Source: Temnopleurus reevesii (taxonomy: Eukaryota; Echinodermata; Echinoidea; Temnopleuroida; Temnopleuridae). From it: DNA of 27,212 nucleotides. Below are positions 1-13,836 of the stretch, in pieces. The notes below the pieces were generated by a model, which saw only the letters and a list, made by a program, of their open reading frames with translations, did no database searches and had not been told where the DNA came from. Made by a program: the position numbers and the translations under genes. Position 1 is the first letter of the stretch. Every line of letters begins with the position of its first letter. Location: NCBI GenBank assembly GCA_036244855.1, contig BQKZ01006817.1, forward strand, positions 14,439 to 41,650. Direction: 5' to 3'.

Positions 1-689
1 AAAAAAAAAAAAAAAAGGAAAGGAAAAAAGAAGAATGGGTACAAAAAAGAAGGGGGAGTGACGAAAGAGAAGAAAGGAAAATGCAATGCAAATTTTATTT
101 TCCTAGCCGATTCATAGTCATATTGCTCATAAAACTATGCCCTATTTTCATCGTTTTCAATTTACACTCCCTGACAATTTCTTGTAAGGCAACAGTTTTG
201 TTCTCACTTACACTCTCCCACATGAGTAAAATAGCAGAGATGCAAATCGTTCTGAAATATGCACGAGGTCAAAATTAAAATGTGAATATTAACAGCAACA
301 GCTGAACAAAATTGAGAGCAAACATGATATTCCGGATCGGTTAGCATCTCCGAAGGAAGTACATTCACTTATATTTTCAAGAAAACACAAGCTATTATTG
401 AACATCCTACAATTTGATAGAATTGAATAGGCCGGTTTACCAAAGATTCAAATTTATGCATTTTTTTTTGCCAACGGCCATGGGTATGTGATATTCCTTA
501 GACCGGTTACTTTTATCGAACACAGATACTTGTAATCCAGTTTGCATACATTATTCATTACTATATCTGGCAAGCTTTGGGGTCTCCAAAATCAAACCGA
601 GTATAGAGGACATATAGAATTTGCATCCATTAGTAAACTCGCCTATTAAGCTCCAACCAACCTTATGAAAATACAAAAGACCATGTTTA
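1..689. other. AT-rich DNA with a poly(A) start, no gene recognised
   Basis: The window opens with 16 A residues followed by purine-rich sequence to about 80. The single frame at 81-278 has no recognisable motif. Nothing else is supported. Confidence 0.6.
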
Positions 690-846
690 TCTTTCTATCT
701 TTCTTCCCTCACTAGCTTGCTTTCTAGCCCGCTTTCACTTTCGCCATCCCTCTCTCTCTGTCACCCTCCCTCCCGCATCTCTCTCTCTCTGTCCATCTCT
801 CGCTCTATCATCACTCCCTCTCTTCCACTCTCCTCCCCCTCTCTCA
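690..846. repeat. CT-rich (polypyrimidine) tract
   Basis: About 155 bases of imperfect CT repeats, with CTCTCTCTCTCTG and CCTCCCTCCC blocks, on the plus strand. A simple-sequence repeat with no coding sense. Confidence 0.85.
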
Positions 847-986
847 ATCAATATGCAGACAGAGCATCCCTTCTCATTTGCGAAACATCAATCTGAAGTT
901 CAACATCATAACTCAAGCCAGGGGAAATTTCCAGGAGAAAAATACCCAAACAAGTATTCATCATCTAAGGGGGTGTTGCCAGAAAG

Positions 987-1170
987 TTTCAATTGATTGT
1001 AAGTTGCCTTTGATTTGCGGAGCCAATCAAAACCATTGTTGCATGCGATCTGCTAAAGTGCTCAAGCACTGTGCCACTCTGAATGCATGTTTCAATTTGC
1101 AGTTAATATACAATTAAAAGCAACTTCCAATATAGCACCTTGTTGTTTGCAAGTTACAATCAATTGGAAA
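987..1170. repeat. Inverted repeat, ~21-bp arms
   Basis: TTTCAATTGATTGTAAGTTGC near 987-1007 is nearly complementary to GCAAGTTACAATCAATTGGAAA at 1149-1170, with a loop of about 140 bases. Related CAATTGAT/GCAA words continue to about 1200. It could be another worn palindromic element next to the one at 1266. No gene is associated. Confidence 0.6.
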
Positions 1171-1265
1171 TCAACTGCAATGAATCAGTCGCAAATTGAA
1201 TCATGTATTCTCTTCTGAATGAGCAATGGTTCCAACAAGCAACAATGAATTTGATTTTTGCTATT

Positions 1266-1403
1266 AAAAGCCTTGGTCAAATTGGGCCCCGGAAGCAACA
1301 CGATTCAACATGACTCTTTGTTCTGAGGCAGTTAACTGTGAATTAACAAAGAGTCGTGTTGAATTGTGTTGTTTCCGGACCTCTATGTGACCGGGGCCTA
1401 AAA
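1266..1403. mobile_element. Palindromic MITE-like element, copy 1 (intergenic)
   Basis: About 138 bp with the same inner arms as the element at 23027-23175: CCCCGGAAGCAACACGATTC on the left, a centre with GGCAGTTAACTGTGAATTAAC, and a right arm containing AACAAAGAGTCGTGTTGAAT. The ends are more worn (AAGCCTTGGTCA against TGTGACCGGGGCCT). A noncoding, self-complementary repeat shared between two distant places in one 27-kb window indicates a dispersed DNA-transposon-derived family. Confidence 0.78.
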
Positions 1404-4400
1404 TGGAACTTCAGATTGATAAAAACCCCATCCATCTCAGTAGACTAAACACACATGAAATAAAACACAGTTGTCATGGAAACAAATATATTATTGGTCA
1501 TCCAACAAGGTCTATTTTGAGCACACACCAAAAAAGAAAAAAAAATATGCGTATTAAGTTTCATCTATACATACACTGTCTCGTATTGTTTTGACATATT
1601 GAAAAATTCACTCCTAATGCAACAACCAAACAGATTCTTGTCAAATCTGCATTTCCTAAAAAAATGTTCACTCTTTCCTTTCATCTGCCATCTTTTGACA
1701 CTGTAACACACACATTCCTACTGCAAATATACAGAAGTTACACATTGCTATCGACTTTGCAGGAGAAAAAAGGACGCTACTTACTATACTTGTGACAATT
1801 CCTGGTTTACGCTACAATCCTCCCCTTATTTCCGACTATGGAAGCACAATTTGGGGTTCATGAGAGAGAGAGAAACAATTGGAAAGATCTGGCCAGTACT
1901 TGAATCATATAGCTTACAGAGTTTCACAGCCTGAAATGTAAGAAAAGGCGAAAATGAGCAGCACAAGACGGCACAAAATGTGCCCAGAAAATTGTTCAGA
2001 ATACAACCATTATTATTTCCTAAGTTATTGTGTCTAGCATTATTGAATTTTTGAATATTTTCCTTCAAAAGTGGATAGAAATGGTACAAAACAATCATGT
2101 CTACTTCCATTTTGTGAAGCGACTAAATATCAAAGTGTAAGTCGTTTCTAGATTGCTGTTTTTAACATGAAAAATGTCAGATTGGTAATCTCCAGATCAA
2201 TTGGATATACCGTAATATGTATTCCTTGATTTTTTTTTTCAACAAGATATCTTGTACATATCAAAATAACCTCTTGCTAATTTATTCCTCATCCAAATTC
2301 TTTTATTACAATAAATAAATCTGGAATATTTTCCAAGTTTCAGATGTAATATCACCAACCATTCAATGCCAAAAACTTTAATGCACCAATATAATTATTC
2401 TACCAACTTTTTTAACTGAATTTATATCTTCCATATTTAAAAACTGCATATTTTAAACATTTTGCATGAAACCCACCAATGACATATTTCGAAGCAGTTA
2501 TCTAGCCAGTACTGACGTAGATTTATGAAATTACATACTTAGGACATCTGTTATCTAGATCCTTAATTAAACAATGTATACTTTGAAATCTATAAATTCA
2601 ATCAAGTTAAAATGTTTCCTGAAATACAATTATCAATAAAGCTTGTTGGTAAAGCAAGAAAAAAACCATATGGGCAAAATCATGTGAATATAGCACTGAA
2701 ATATGTATTCTAGTTATAGAGCTTAAGTTATTACTGTTTAAATTGCAACATTGCCAATTTTGTACTGATTATTCAAGACATAAAAGGGACAAAAGTACAC
2801 TAGTTTTACACTCACAGCCTGTATTAGTATTTTCTATGCACTTTAGTTGTTTTAAGTATATATATTTTGTTAGAATCTATAAAATATATAATGTATGAAA
2901 ACTGTTCATTACATGTTCGATATGTTATCTTAAATCATACTTACATACTTTGATTGTCTTATACTTAATTTATGATATAACGTGATACACGATCCTAAGG
3001 TTTAAATATGAATACTCCGAGACACAAGTCTCATAAATTCAAAATTATGCAGTTGATCTTATCCATCAATATGTACCGCTAATTACAAAAAGGCAAACGC
3101 TTGATAGGAGGAAGTGCAAATTTAATACTTGATTAACTACGATCCATTCATCGTTGCGTAGGCTGAATATGGAACATGACGTCACTGGCCTATACACGAT
3201 CGAGTGTCACAAAACATACTTAGGGGAGAATTCACCATGAAATAAAAAGAGAATGAAGACATTTCTTTGAAAGGCTTTGATATGACGTGGTCCATGGATT
3301 GATGGCTATGTTCAAATATTGTCCTTTTTATATCAGGCACAAAGGGTATATATGACAGTCAAATACATTACAGAAAAAGAAAAATCAGTACCACTCCACA
3401 TTTAAGTACTTGAATTAAAGAGTTACATCCATTTGACCTGTATTGTAATCATACTGGCAGGGCTTTTTAAATAAATTCTTCCATCTGTATTTGATCTAAT
3501 AGCAATCTGATCGTTCAATACAAACACATTAAGCACATTCCAAAATGAGAATCAAACAGAATTAAAAAAAATAATCAATGTGACTTTTACAAATATGTGA
3601 AGACATTAAAATGTGATTGATTATATCTAACTTGCTTTAAACCAGGCACATCAAATTGAATTAACAGCAAGATTTTGACAAGATTTAAATAAAATGTTGA
3701 ATTTCCTCTTTACATATCCATCATCAAGTACTTAAATTATTATATTGTATAATTTTTGCCTTATATTTCTCTGATTTTGATTTAATATTACAAAGTTTTT
3801 TGTATACAAGTTGTTTTCAAGTCAGCAATCAGTTAAGTATTGGCAAGTTCAAAGCTTTCCATATCGACTTCCCGTTCGTTTGGTTGTTTCTACAAGTCGA
3901 ATCATTCCTCAAAATGCGCTCTTTCTATTACACCATGTCAACAAACGAAATAATCTGTGCCTACATCTACTTCACAAAATATGCTAATACAGCAGCATTA
4001 AAAAAAAGAAGATAAAGCACTACAATGTAACAATAACCAATCTTATACATGTATAAACCTTGCATTGTCCCCTCACGTTATTCCAATTATTACAAAGAGA
4101 GTTATTCTCTTAAGTTGCATTTCATAGACACACAAACAGAAATTAACATTAAAATTTCATATCATAAAAACACTAGCACTAATACAATCTTTCAGTTATT
4201 TCAAAAATTTCATTGTCAAAGAAAAACACAAAAATACAAAATCTTCCGTTTAAATATAGATTCAATCTGTTTTTTTTTCCTTTGACATATTTGAGTGCTG
4301 GGAGGGTTTAAAGTTACTTCGATTTGGAAGCATAGTTAATAAGCAGGCCTCTTCTTATTACAGTTTTCCATTTGATTATCACAAATACAATAGTCATAAT

Positions 4401-7400
4401 GATATACGAGAGTGAAATTAGTACATACAGTTTATATACTGCTCAAGATAAACTATCAATTTTTTTTTTCACAAGTGAGTGCATTGCACAGAGGCTATAC
4501 ACAACTAACCCTACACTGCATAGCATGTGCCCTTAAACATTAAACACATTTGCACACGACTGTCATTTCTCAATTGAAAACTTTTTTTGATGTTTTTTTA
4601 TATACTTTTTTTCTTGATGAATCACAACATTGACAACACACAGTGAATTTCAAAGACATATTTCATACTAGTATTGATACTAATTGCTTATCAACAAGGC
4701 AGGATGTTTTTGTTTTGTTTTGATTTTTTTTCTTTTTCTTCTCAATACTTGCTCGTAACCACACAAAATCGAGTGCATATTTGCTGATCATACTGAATTT
4801 ATACTTCACAGAAAAAGAAATAAAAAATAAAATCACCCAGGCCACTGAATAAGAAATTGAAGACGAATAATTCATAGTGTATCAAATATTTTTGGATAGA
4901 AAATATGGACTCTTGGGAAGAAATAATTTGTTACGTGCATCGTTAAAATGAATATTTGGTGGTAAAGAGAAAATCTACCCACTCAACTTTCTACCAGAAC
5001 ACGTTCACCTCACCTGGGTGGAGGGTGGCATTTGTATACGAAACAAACACGTTTCCGTTCTACTCATTGCATTTCGCATAAAAAAGGAAATAATCGTTTG
5101 GTGTGTGCCACATTGCATATATATATATATATATATACACAATATGACAAGCAGCCTACCGAGATTGAAAGAGGAGTATAGATATATAATATATAGTACC
5201 TGAAACATTCTTTGTACCTCCTACTACATTGTGCTAATCCACACTAAGCTCACTATGTAAAACCATAAAGCTACAATTGGTTATCATACACATAAATGCA
5301 CTACAAACTGGGCTCCCGTTGCGGGGAGAAAATGAAACATCAACAAAACTTGTCATGAATATTGGTTCTCTCAGTCCCCCTAAAAACAATGGTTAATTAC
5401 AGAAACACACAAATGCCAACACAAACATGCACATTTTATTATACGCTTTACAGTACAGTTCAATCATGCTTGCAAAAGTATTTAGTTTGTGATAAGGAAA
5501 GACTTTGAAAAATCAATCAACTCTTCTTTTTTTGTAATACTTTTTTATGATTTTTATTTTTTTTGTTGTATTTTTTGTATTTTTTTCCTATTGATATATT
5601 CTGACATATTGTGTAGACTAGCACCGTCAGATTGAGGAAACCCCTTTAGAAAATGATTTTGGGGTGGGCAAGTAATAACGGTACAAGATCATTAAAATCA
5701 TCATCATCTTATACAAAAAACTAACTTTACACACTTTAATCTCTACTTTAAGTTGATGAGTTTCAATCCCATATTGGCAACAAATTGTCCCATGGATCTG
5801 TCTTTTTTTTTATCATGGAATGCATACAAACAAAATATAATATAAAGCAATAAAATAAACTTAAGAAATCAATGTATTACTTTTGACATTCTATTTTGTG
5901 TTACTTTGAACTTCTGAGCATTAGAATCTATTTTTGGCAATTTTTATTGATATACATATCACAAAAATAGTGATCGCCAGAGGCATAGCAAAAAACAAGA
6001 AATATTTCCTTCCATTTCAATATTAGAGAGCTGCACAAAAGGCGTGACCTTACAAAAATGCCACAGGAGAAAAAATACTTACTAAAAATGCACTTCATTT
6101 TAAATTGTCTTTGACATAATATAATACACATGCATCAATGAACGGATATTACTGCAACAGGTTCAAAAAAATATCATACAAATTGAGACAATTTGCTAGA
6201 AGCAAAAATAGGAGATATAACATCAACATGAAAATCAACTTCAAAACTTTCTTACGAACTACATATTGCCGGTTATAAGTAGGTCGTAAAAGGGATTTTA
6301 TACACAATACATGCTTTTATTCAATATCTTTGAAGAATGAAAAACAAATGTACAATGATTACGGATGGGTAAATGGCTTGAAAACACACACAAGGTCTTT
6401 AAACAGCTACCAATTCAAGTTTGTACAAATACCCCAAAAGGAAAAAAAAATGTTTCTTCATAAAATTCTATATTTTTGATGTTTGAAACCTCCAAGCTTT
6501 TCAGGAGTGTTTTTTTTTCTTTTTTCTTATTCCAATAGTTTACAACCTGCCTTAGATACAAGTGAATAAAACTTTTATGTAATCATACGTGTCCGTAATG
6601 TTCACACACACTCAACATCTTAATGAAATAATACTTGTACATTGGTTATCCATCTCGCTTTCTCCTCATTTTTTTGGTATTTTTTTAAAATTGTTTTTTT
6701 AAAATTTTTTTTTGTAGTTTTTACATTTTCTTTTCACTTTCTTTCCCCAACATGGAAGAATAGCTCTCAAATATTCCATCAAGGACATTAAACACAGACA
6801 CACACCCGTAGTATGAAAACAAGAGTATTTCTGTCACAATTATATCCAGATAATCACCTTCATAAATTATCATGATTGCGTTTAGAACTGTTTCGTACCA
6901 ATAATAAAAAGTGGCACATCATACAATACATGTTGAAATGATTACATCATCCCATACACATTTTTGTTTCATCATTTCAAAAATCTCAATTCGGACATTA
7001 AATGGTAATGAAACATTCATATAAAGTATATAATACAACAACTTTTTTAATTTTTTTTGTCTTTTTTGTCTTTTTAATTTTTTTTTTACGTACCAGTACA
7101 AAATTAAAATCGCACAAGATTGAACAGCCATTTTTCATATAATATAAGTATATATAGTAATCTTACATAGACTGTATGAGACTAAGTGAATAAGGCATTT
7201 TACAAATATCAGGTAGATATTATTTCATTCATAATCATTGGCATCAAGAACAAAATTGCACCCGACATAAAAAACAAAAGTCGGTTTCTTACTTTTTTTG
7301 GTCTTTTTCTTTTTTTTCCTTTTTTTTCATTTTTCATTTTTTTACATTTTCAATTGTACTTTACAAGTTACAAATTGCCTATTCCACATTTTTCTGCATA

Positions 7401-9779
7401 AGGGCACAGAGACTAGTACTACGGAATGCCTGTTGAATACAAGTTACATCATCATGTTTTAAACGGCTCAAAAAACGTGATTAAGAAGACGGCCAGGTGT
7501 ATATCTCTTACCCACGTAGGCACTATTAGAGTATCAATAACATACACATAAACACGAGCAATGGAAGTGTGGAGTTCGTTGTTTCTCGCAATAAATTACT
7601 CTCCTTCTTATATCTTACACTAAAACCTGTCAACATCTTGTGTTTGTAAGCATTATTAGTCAGGGATAAAATGTAAATACCATCCACTACAATCAATTTC
7701 ACATACGGCTACTATGTTTGATAGATAAGAGTATATGTAAACTACGAGTATAGTTTCTTTAAAGTTAACAGCTACATTTTTGGGGTGGTTCAAAGTTTTC
7801 GGCAGATGAATGCAAGAATGAAAAGTCGCAAAGACAAAGACAATGGAATGAACCAAACAAAACCGATGGAAAACAAACAACAGCACTGTACCGCCGGTTA
7901 TGAAAAATGACAGTGTTACATCTGATGGGGAAAGGGGAAGAAGGTCAACAATACTTAAGACATCGCTCATGAGCGAGATGAAATAATGAGAAACAGTTGG
8001 AAGATAAAAGGCCAAACTGGCAGCACATCTGGATATTGGCAGGAGGCATGTTTTTTAACACAGCTATAACAGACGAGAAAACAATAGTCGAAGCAAGTTT
8101 ATGAATTATTCAGCTATCCCTTTGTGAATCAAAATCAATATATTCTAAGTTATTCAGTTTCCATTGCATGGATTTCTCTCCCAAGTCGATGGCTGACAAT
8201 ATTTCCGGTAACCCTCTGATAAAATAAATCATTAATTGGTAATTGAAATTGAATTATAATTTGCAGAATTAAATCATTTTAAAACAATAGATCCATTTCT
8301 GTATATCATATTTGTTGTACAAATGATTGTAAATGTGTAAAAGATATGGCAGATATTTTGTCAAGAGTAAAATGTGACATGCCATTTCAGTCTATTTGGA
8401 TCAATAATAAGAAAGAAAAAAGATGCACACAGACAGCCCTGAGAAAAGTACAGGAGATATCCACATAATTCCTTAATAAAAATAATCCTAGAACAGATTG
8501 TTATACCTACAAAACAAATATTGTGTAAATAATCAGCGTAAAGCCTTACAATTAGGTGAAAATAAAACAAACTCTTCTTAAAAAGGGAAACAAAATGATG
8601 GATTTCAAAGAATACATTTCATCTTTTTTTTTTTGCATATTGACTCACAGTCACTATGAGTTGCAAAGTTACATAAATGAGGAATGCAAGATTTAAGAAT
8701 GAAAACAAAATCTTCCATTCTCAATTCAGACAAAAAGTACTGCAAATATAGCATATTTGTGTTGCCTTGATTTCCAAAATAATCAATTTCATGCACACAG
8801 ATTGATTTCAAGTTTACACCAAAAAACAATTTTGAAAGGATATTCATTTCTATGTCCAAAATGAGAAGGTTGACTAAACGAGCTTTGCATTATTAAAAAA
8901 AATTACTCTATGAATTATACATAACAAACAGTTGTAATGACAAGTTAGTAAACTTAAATAACAAACTACAGAAGTAATTAAAAAGCCACATATATTTCTT
9001 ACATTGTATCAGTGTTGCACTAACATGGGGAAAGTTTTAGCATAAAATGTCTCTGTACGCAGGCATAGATGAAACAAACAAATATATATATCTCTCAAAA
9101 TATATCTCGCAATCAAGATGGCTTCATACATTTATAATGGAACAAACAAAATGATGCTTACGTACTTAATATTACACTCTATATACAGTCAAGAAGGCAG
9201 AATAATTTCAGAGATGTTCGACCAAAATTATGTATTTTGTCTATAAATTGATTCAATGCTTTTTTTGTTTATTTTTTAAATGTTTTTTTTTAATTAGTTT
9301 TATACAACCTAAATTTCTCATAGTTGCATGACACGGTGAAATCAACCTTTGGTATTCGTACTGGCTAAACAAACACATTCAAGTCTTAACTTTTCTTAAA
9401 AATGCAGAATCATATACGAAAATATACACAAAATGAAAATCGACAATGAAAAAAAAAGTTGTACTGCATGTAATGTATTCAATACAATTTATGAATCGCT
9501 TTCTAATTGGCAGCATGGTTTTTCAACAAAATGATAGTATCAAGAGGCCCATGGCTCGACGAATTATAATTTTTTTTGCTGAATGTTTTGATCTTTCAGT
9601 AAATTTCGCTCCCTAAGATTTGCACTAATGAAAGAGAAATGAGTTCTTGTGCACAGAATATTTATTAATCAAAGATGGTACACACACATTTATATACACA
9701 TGTACACCACAAATAGAGGTGGGTTATAATACTACAACAATGGCAATAAAGGCATCTTCTTAAAATTGTCCCTTAGAGT
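1404..9779. other. AT-rich intergenic DNA rich in T-runs, no gene recognised
   Basis: About 8.4 kb of very AT-rich sequence. Runs of eight or more T on the plus strand recur (for example near 2231, 4268, 4459, 5560, 6700, 7080, 7310, 8622 and 9285). Open frames here, including 7656-8015 on minus, are short and biased to Phe, Leu, Ile and Ser, or Lys, as expected of AT-rich noncoding DNA. A perfect TGACGTCA palindrome (CRE-like) is at 3177-3184. No RNA gene is seen. Confidence 0.6.
5117..5137. repeat. AT dinucleotide microsatellite
   Basis: About ten uninterrupted AT units. The pair of overlapping open frames around it on both strands comes from the repeat and is not judged coding. Confidence 0.9.
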
Positions 9780-10844
9780 TTTCTTGCACCTAGAGGCTAG
9801 CCAATACTACTCGTCTCCGCCAGAGAAAATACCTCCGGCCTTTGCTAGCCTTCTTTCAGCATGGACCCGCAGATTAAGAACAAAACAATAATTTAGTTCA
9901 ATGTAAAAACATTTGCATTATGAATTCACTGAATTGGTATGGAAAGAAATGAAGAAAAAAAAAATCACCCTGTACATACTTTTAAAGCCTTGTATTCATT
10001 AGAACAGTTCAGCAAAGAGAATGGATTCAATTATAATCCAATCCCAGATCCTTGGAGATTCCTCCAAAACAATCTTTTCAAAAGATGAGATACTTTTCTT
10101 TGACCGAAGTCCAATCAACCAAGAGCTACTGTTAAATCAACAAAAACCTACTAGCCGATAAGTCTCAAGTAAACCCGACCATAGGCCAAATGCGATTTTA
10201 CAACATGTCCCAATAAATTTGGATCATGTGACTTGGATGTTAAGTCATATCAAAACGGCAGATTCATGGAGTAAAACCTGGAACACCAGCTTTCGCCATG
10301 GACGCAATAATTCTGCGATGTTCTGTAGGATTTAGAGTGTTGGTACAAAGCTGCAATCAATTCAAAGTTAAATTTGTTTGGCAAACGCCAAAGGAAATCA
10401 TCACATCATATGCATCTTGTCAAAAGCGCAGAATGTGTCCAAATTAAAATACACATTCCAACCTGCAGTTTATTTGCTATCAATCGCAACTTTGGAGCAA
10501 CACTCCTTATGGTTTGTTCTTTGTGACATTTAACTTGCCCTTCCTCAACAAACAACTTGAAAACTTTGCAAAAACTTTGTGTAAAACAACAAAGTTATTC
10601 TCTTGCGTTAGCATTCCTAACCTTCCATGGGATCGCTGATTCTATTCCAATTCGGGTTGTTGTCATCGCCAGAAAAGCCACATTGAGGATTGGTCTGAGA
10701 CCACATTCTAGGCCTCTTGTCTAGGACCAAAGTTTAGGACCATAATCTTCACAGAACCTGCCCTATGAAGACAGGCAGAAGTGGCTGAAAGATGCTTTAA
10801 AGCGAACAAATGGAAATCCACTTTCAAAAACACTTAAACGCTAG
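9780..10844. other. GC-richer patch with short exon-like open frames
   Basis: Short frames of globular-looking composition stand out from the AT-rich surroundings: minus 9807-9917 (ends RLAKAGGIFSGGDE), minus 10264-10350 (contains EHRRIIASMAKAGVPGF, just after a TTGATTGCAG acceptor-like site), minus 10617-10733 (contains CGFSGDDNNPNWNRI) and plus 10755-10844 (EDRQKWLKDALKR, after a TTCACAG). All end in stops and are under 40 residues. I do not recognise a family and cannot link them into one gene because they lie on both strands and no donor-bearing exon was found. They may be chance or relic exons. Confidence 0.25.
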
Positions 10845-13836
10845 TCCCTGCTATAATATATTACTTCATATAAAAAGTATGAGCATTATTGAAGCATATC
10901 AAAGATTCAAATCAACCTCAAATTTTGACATTAGTTTTTATCTTATTGCATGATTCTCACTCTCTCATTAATAGCCTAACAATAGATAAATACATTTCTC
11001 AAGATGGTACTTCTTCGAGGGTTTCTTTTCATTCAATAATTTAGCTAATTACTGTTTGGTATGCATTTTAAACAAAGAAAAGATTATCTAAAAGAGCTAC
11101 ATACAACAAGGCAAATATATTTCTTGAAAGATCACTGGTTTTGGGGAGGGGTGGGGACAAGTAGATGTTTAGTCAGCATAGAAATACCCTACAAAACTAA
11201 AAATCTCAGCGAAATTGATAGTCATTTCTCTTTTTTCAAAACATGCCACAGCACTGGATACTAGTGGTGTCATGGACATTTTTATAAATTCTCATTTTTC
11301 TTTATATAAGACAGACAGAAGTTAAGCATTACTTTTGAACATATATATCAATTACATAATAGTCCAATGATAAATTTTGTGGCACACATTCTGTAACAAT
11401 AAATCTTATGGAAAGAGCGGATGAAAAATAAGGAAAACATCATTCATGATGATTTGTGTCACAAATGGCAAAATCCCTGCATATGTACTGGCACCGTTGC
11501 TTATCATTTTTTAATTCTTTTTTTTGTATTGATGTAGCTTAAACAAAAGAATGATTATTTTTTGTTCTCTACCATGTAATAAAGTATCAGCGATTGCACA
11601 AGTCAAATAGAAAAAAAATATGAGATGGAATACTTAGTAAGCTGAAGCAAGATGTGCACAAAAAAAAAATCCAACATATTATCATTTGTGTCTTTTTTAT
11701 TGGAAACAGTGGAAACAATATGTGTTGGCACAATTCCCTTTTTATCGCAACTTGCTTCTTTGAAGATTGGAAGAGCATATACTTCTGCTATTTTTGCTGT
11801 TGATTTTTATAGTCTATTGTAATATCAACATATCTATACGTGACATTGTGAAGTAGGAGGCTATTATTTAGCAATGCCCAATGCGCAGTGATTTTATTTT
11901 TTGTCTTTTGTCATCTAGCTTGACTGATAAAGAGATTTACAACATGAGCAGAAGGAACAAAGGAATTGAACAAAGTAAACAACTTTATTCAAGCCTTCAC
12001 AATAGCTTCATGAACGCAAATGAAAATAGCTTCCCAGTTAATTCTCTTAACAGATGTGACATCTGTTCGAAAGTTCCCCACAGAATTTAAGGAAAGGTAA
12101 TTTTGTTTGCATGCATCCAGCTATTGTAATTGTTTTAACGGAGGTTGTTTGCTTTGTAATTGTATAAATCCTTTGTCCTTTCTGCTCACACCATCTTAAT
12201 GTTAGCAATAATGTCATCACATGTCAACGAGATTACCAACCAGTACAGAATAGTAATAAGATGCATTGATTTAATCCATAGCCAGTTCCAAAATAAAGTA
12301 CAAAGTCTTTCCTGCCATGCTTTCTTTTGTGATGAATCACGCATTTCAGTCGTTTGGTTGCTTACAATCTAATTTCTGCTCCAATACATATTACGCACTG
12401 GCTGGCACATCTCTGTATACAACTATTGTAAATGGAGGTGAAGTGGCAAATGAATTACATTGCAATATGTCTGCATCGGAAATAAGTTCCGCTTTGGTTA
12501 TCTCAGTCAAACATCAGTCAAAAATTCTTTGCGCAGATATTCCTTTAATGGACATGAAGTGCATAACGAGCAATTGTATGAGCCCAACATTTCGCCAATA
12601 CCATGGAATAGCTGTCCTCTTAGGTCAGAAGAGAGAATCATGAACAAACAAATATTTCAAGGATACCGCAAAGCTCTTTGATTGTACTGACTTTCCAATA
12701 GCTAGTTTTTCACATTTCATATCAAAGTACGGATCTACAATTGATAATACTGTTCATATGTGCTACATCGGACTAAAATGCTTCTACGCTCAAAGCAGAG
12801 AAAAATGCTACTTCTGGAAAACTCCATCATTCCAGATATAGGATCCAACAAATTACATTAGCTTTCCAAAGACTCTTTGTCATCTTAAAATACTATTGCC
12901 AAAGATTTAAAAAATATAGTTTTGCTTCAATATTCTCCAAGTTGGCTTGCACTTACATGATAAGGATATTATTTCTTAACTCTCACAAGTAGTTTAGAAG
13001 TTTCTATTATAATAAGTATGAGTTACTGAACTTATATTTTATTTGAATGACAGAGATCTTGTCATGATAATTTTATGAGAGATGAGACAAAAATCTTTGT
13101 TTGGTCCTTTCTGATTGCAATACTTGAAATTGAACAGTTTTTGAGGTAATCTCTATCGAGTATAATCTGAGAATTCAACAGCATGGTGCAATGTACATGT
13201 AATCTTTTATTGCGAGGAAATAAAACTAGAAATATCAATAAGTATACAATATCAATTGGAGATGTGACTTGTGTGGGTTGTTAGTATCCCATGATTTCAA
13301 TGATGCTAAATTTGAAAGCAAGAAAAAAAAAAATAATGCCATGTGTTGTTTCAAACCTTATCACGTGAGAATGCGGGGAGAATGGAGGAGTTAAATTCAT
13401 TCAGCCCAAATTGCACCTAACTTTGACAACTATATTAAATCAAATCTCTAGATTTTGAAGAATAAAGTTAAAAGAAAGTACTCATGTGACAAAAATGCAT
13501 AGGACAGTTAACGGACTGTGCCTTTTTTCGCAGAGAATACCGACATTCCACGAAGGAGCTGGCAAATTCGAATCTTAAAATAAGTTCACAATAATAAGAC
13601 AAACAGGCGAATGGCAGTTAATACAGGGAACATTGCGAATAGAAAAAAATAGCAGTGCATTTCCAATTTATTGCTGAAACAACCCTTTCTTTGGGGTCAA
13701 TTTCCAACATCTTGATTAGATAATACTATTTTGGTACAAGTGCAGTGTTATATATATCATGCTACAGATTCACGAATATCAGTGTGGCAAGTTTGGTAGG
13801 GAATAAGGAGCTTTGGGGAAAGGCATCGATCTTGAA

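Noticed and set aside
1..16. Poly(A) at the window start as a processed pseudogene tail
   Set aside because: Followed by purine-rich sequence only, with no gene-like body visible on either side within the window.
1266..1403. CRISPR-like or structured RNA reading of the palindrome
   Set aside because: Only one unit per site, no spacers, and the shared copy at 23027 shows a dispersed transposon-like repeat.
7656..8015. Minus-strand 119-residue hydrophobic frame, membrane-like
   Set aside because: Apparent membrane character follows from T-rich codons; no family match recognised.
12317..12643. Plus-strand 108-residue frame with two overlapping open frames
   Set aside because: Several frames are open together, none shows a motif or splice context; no support for coding.
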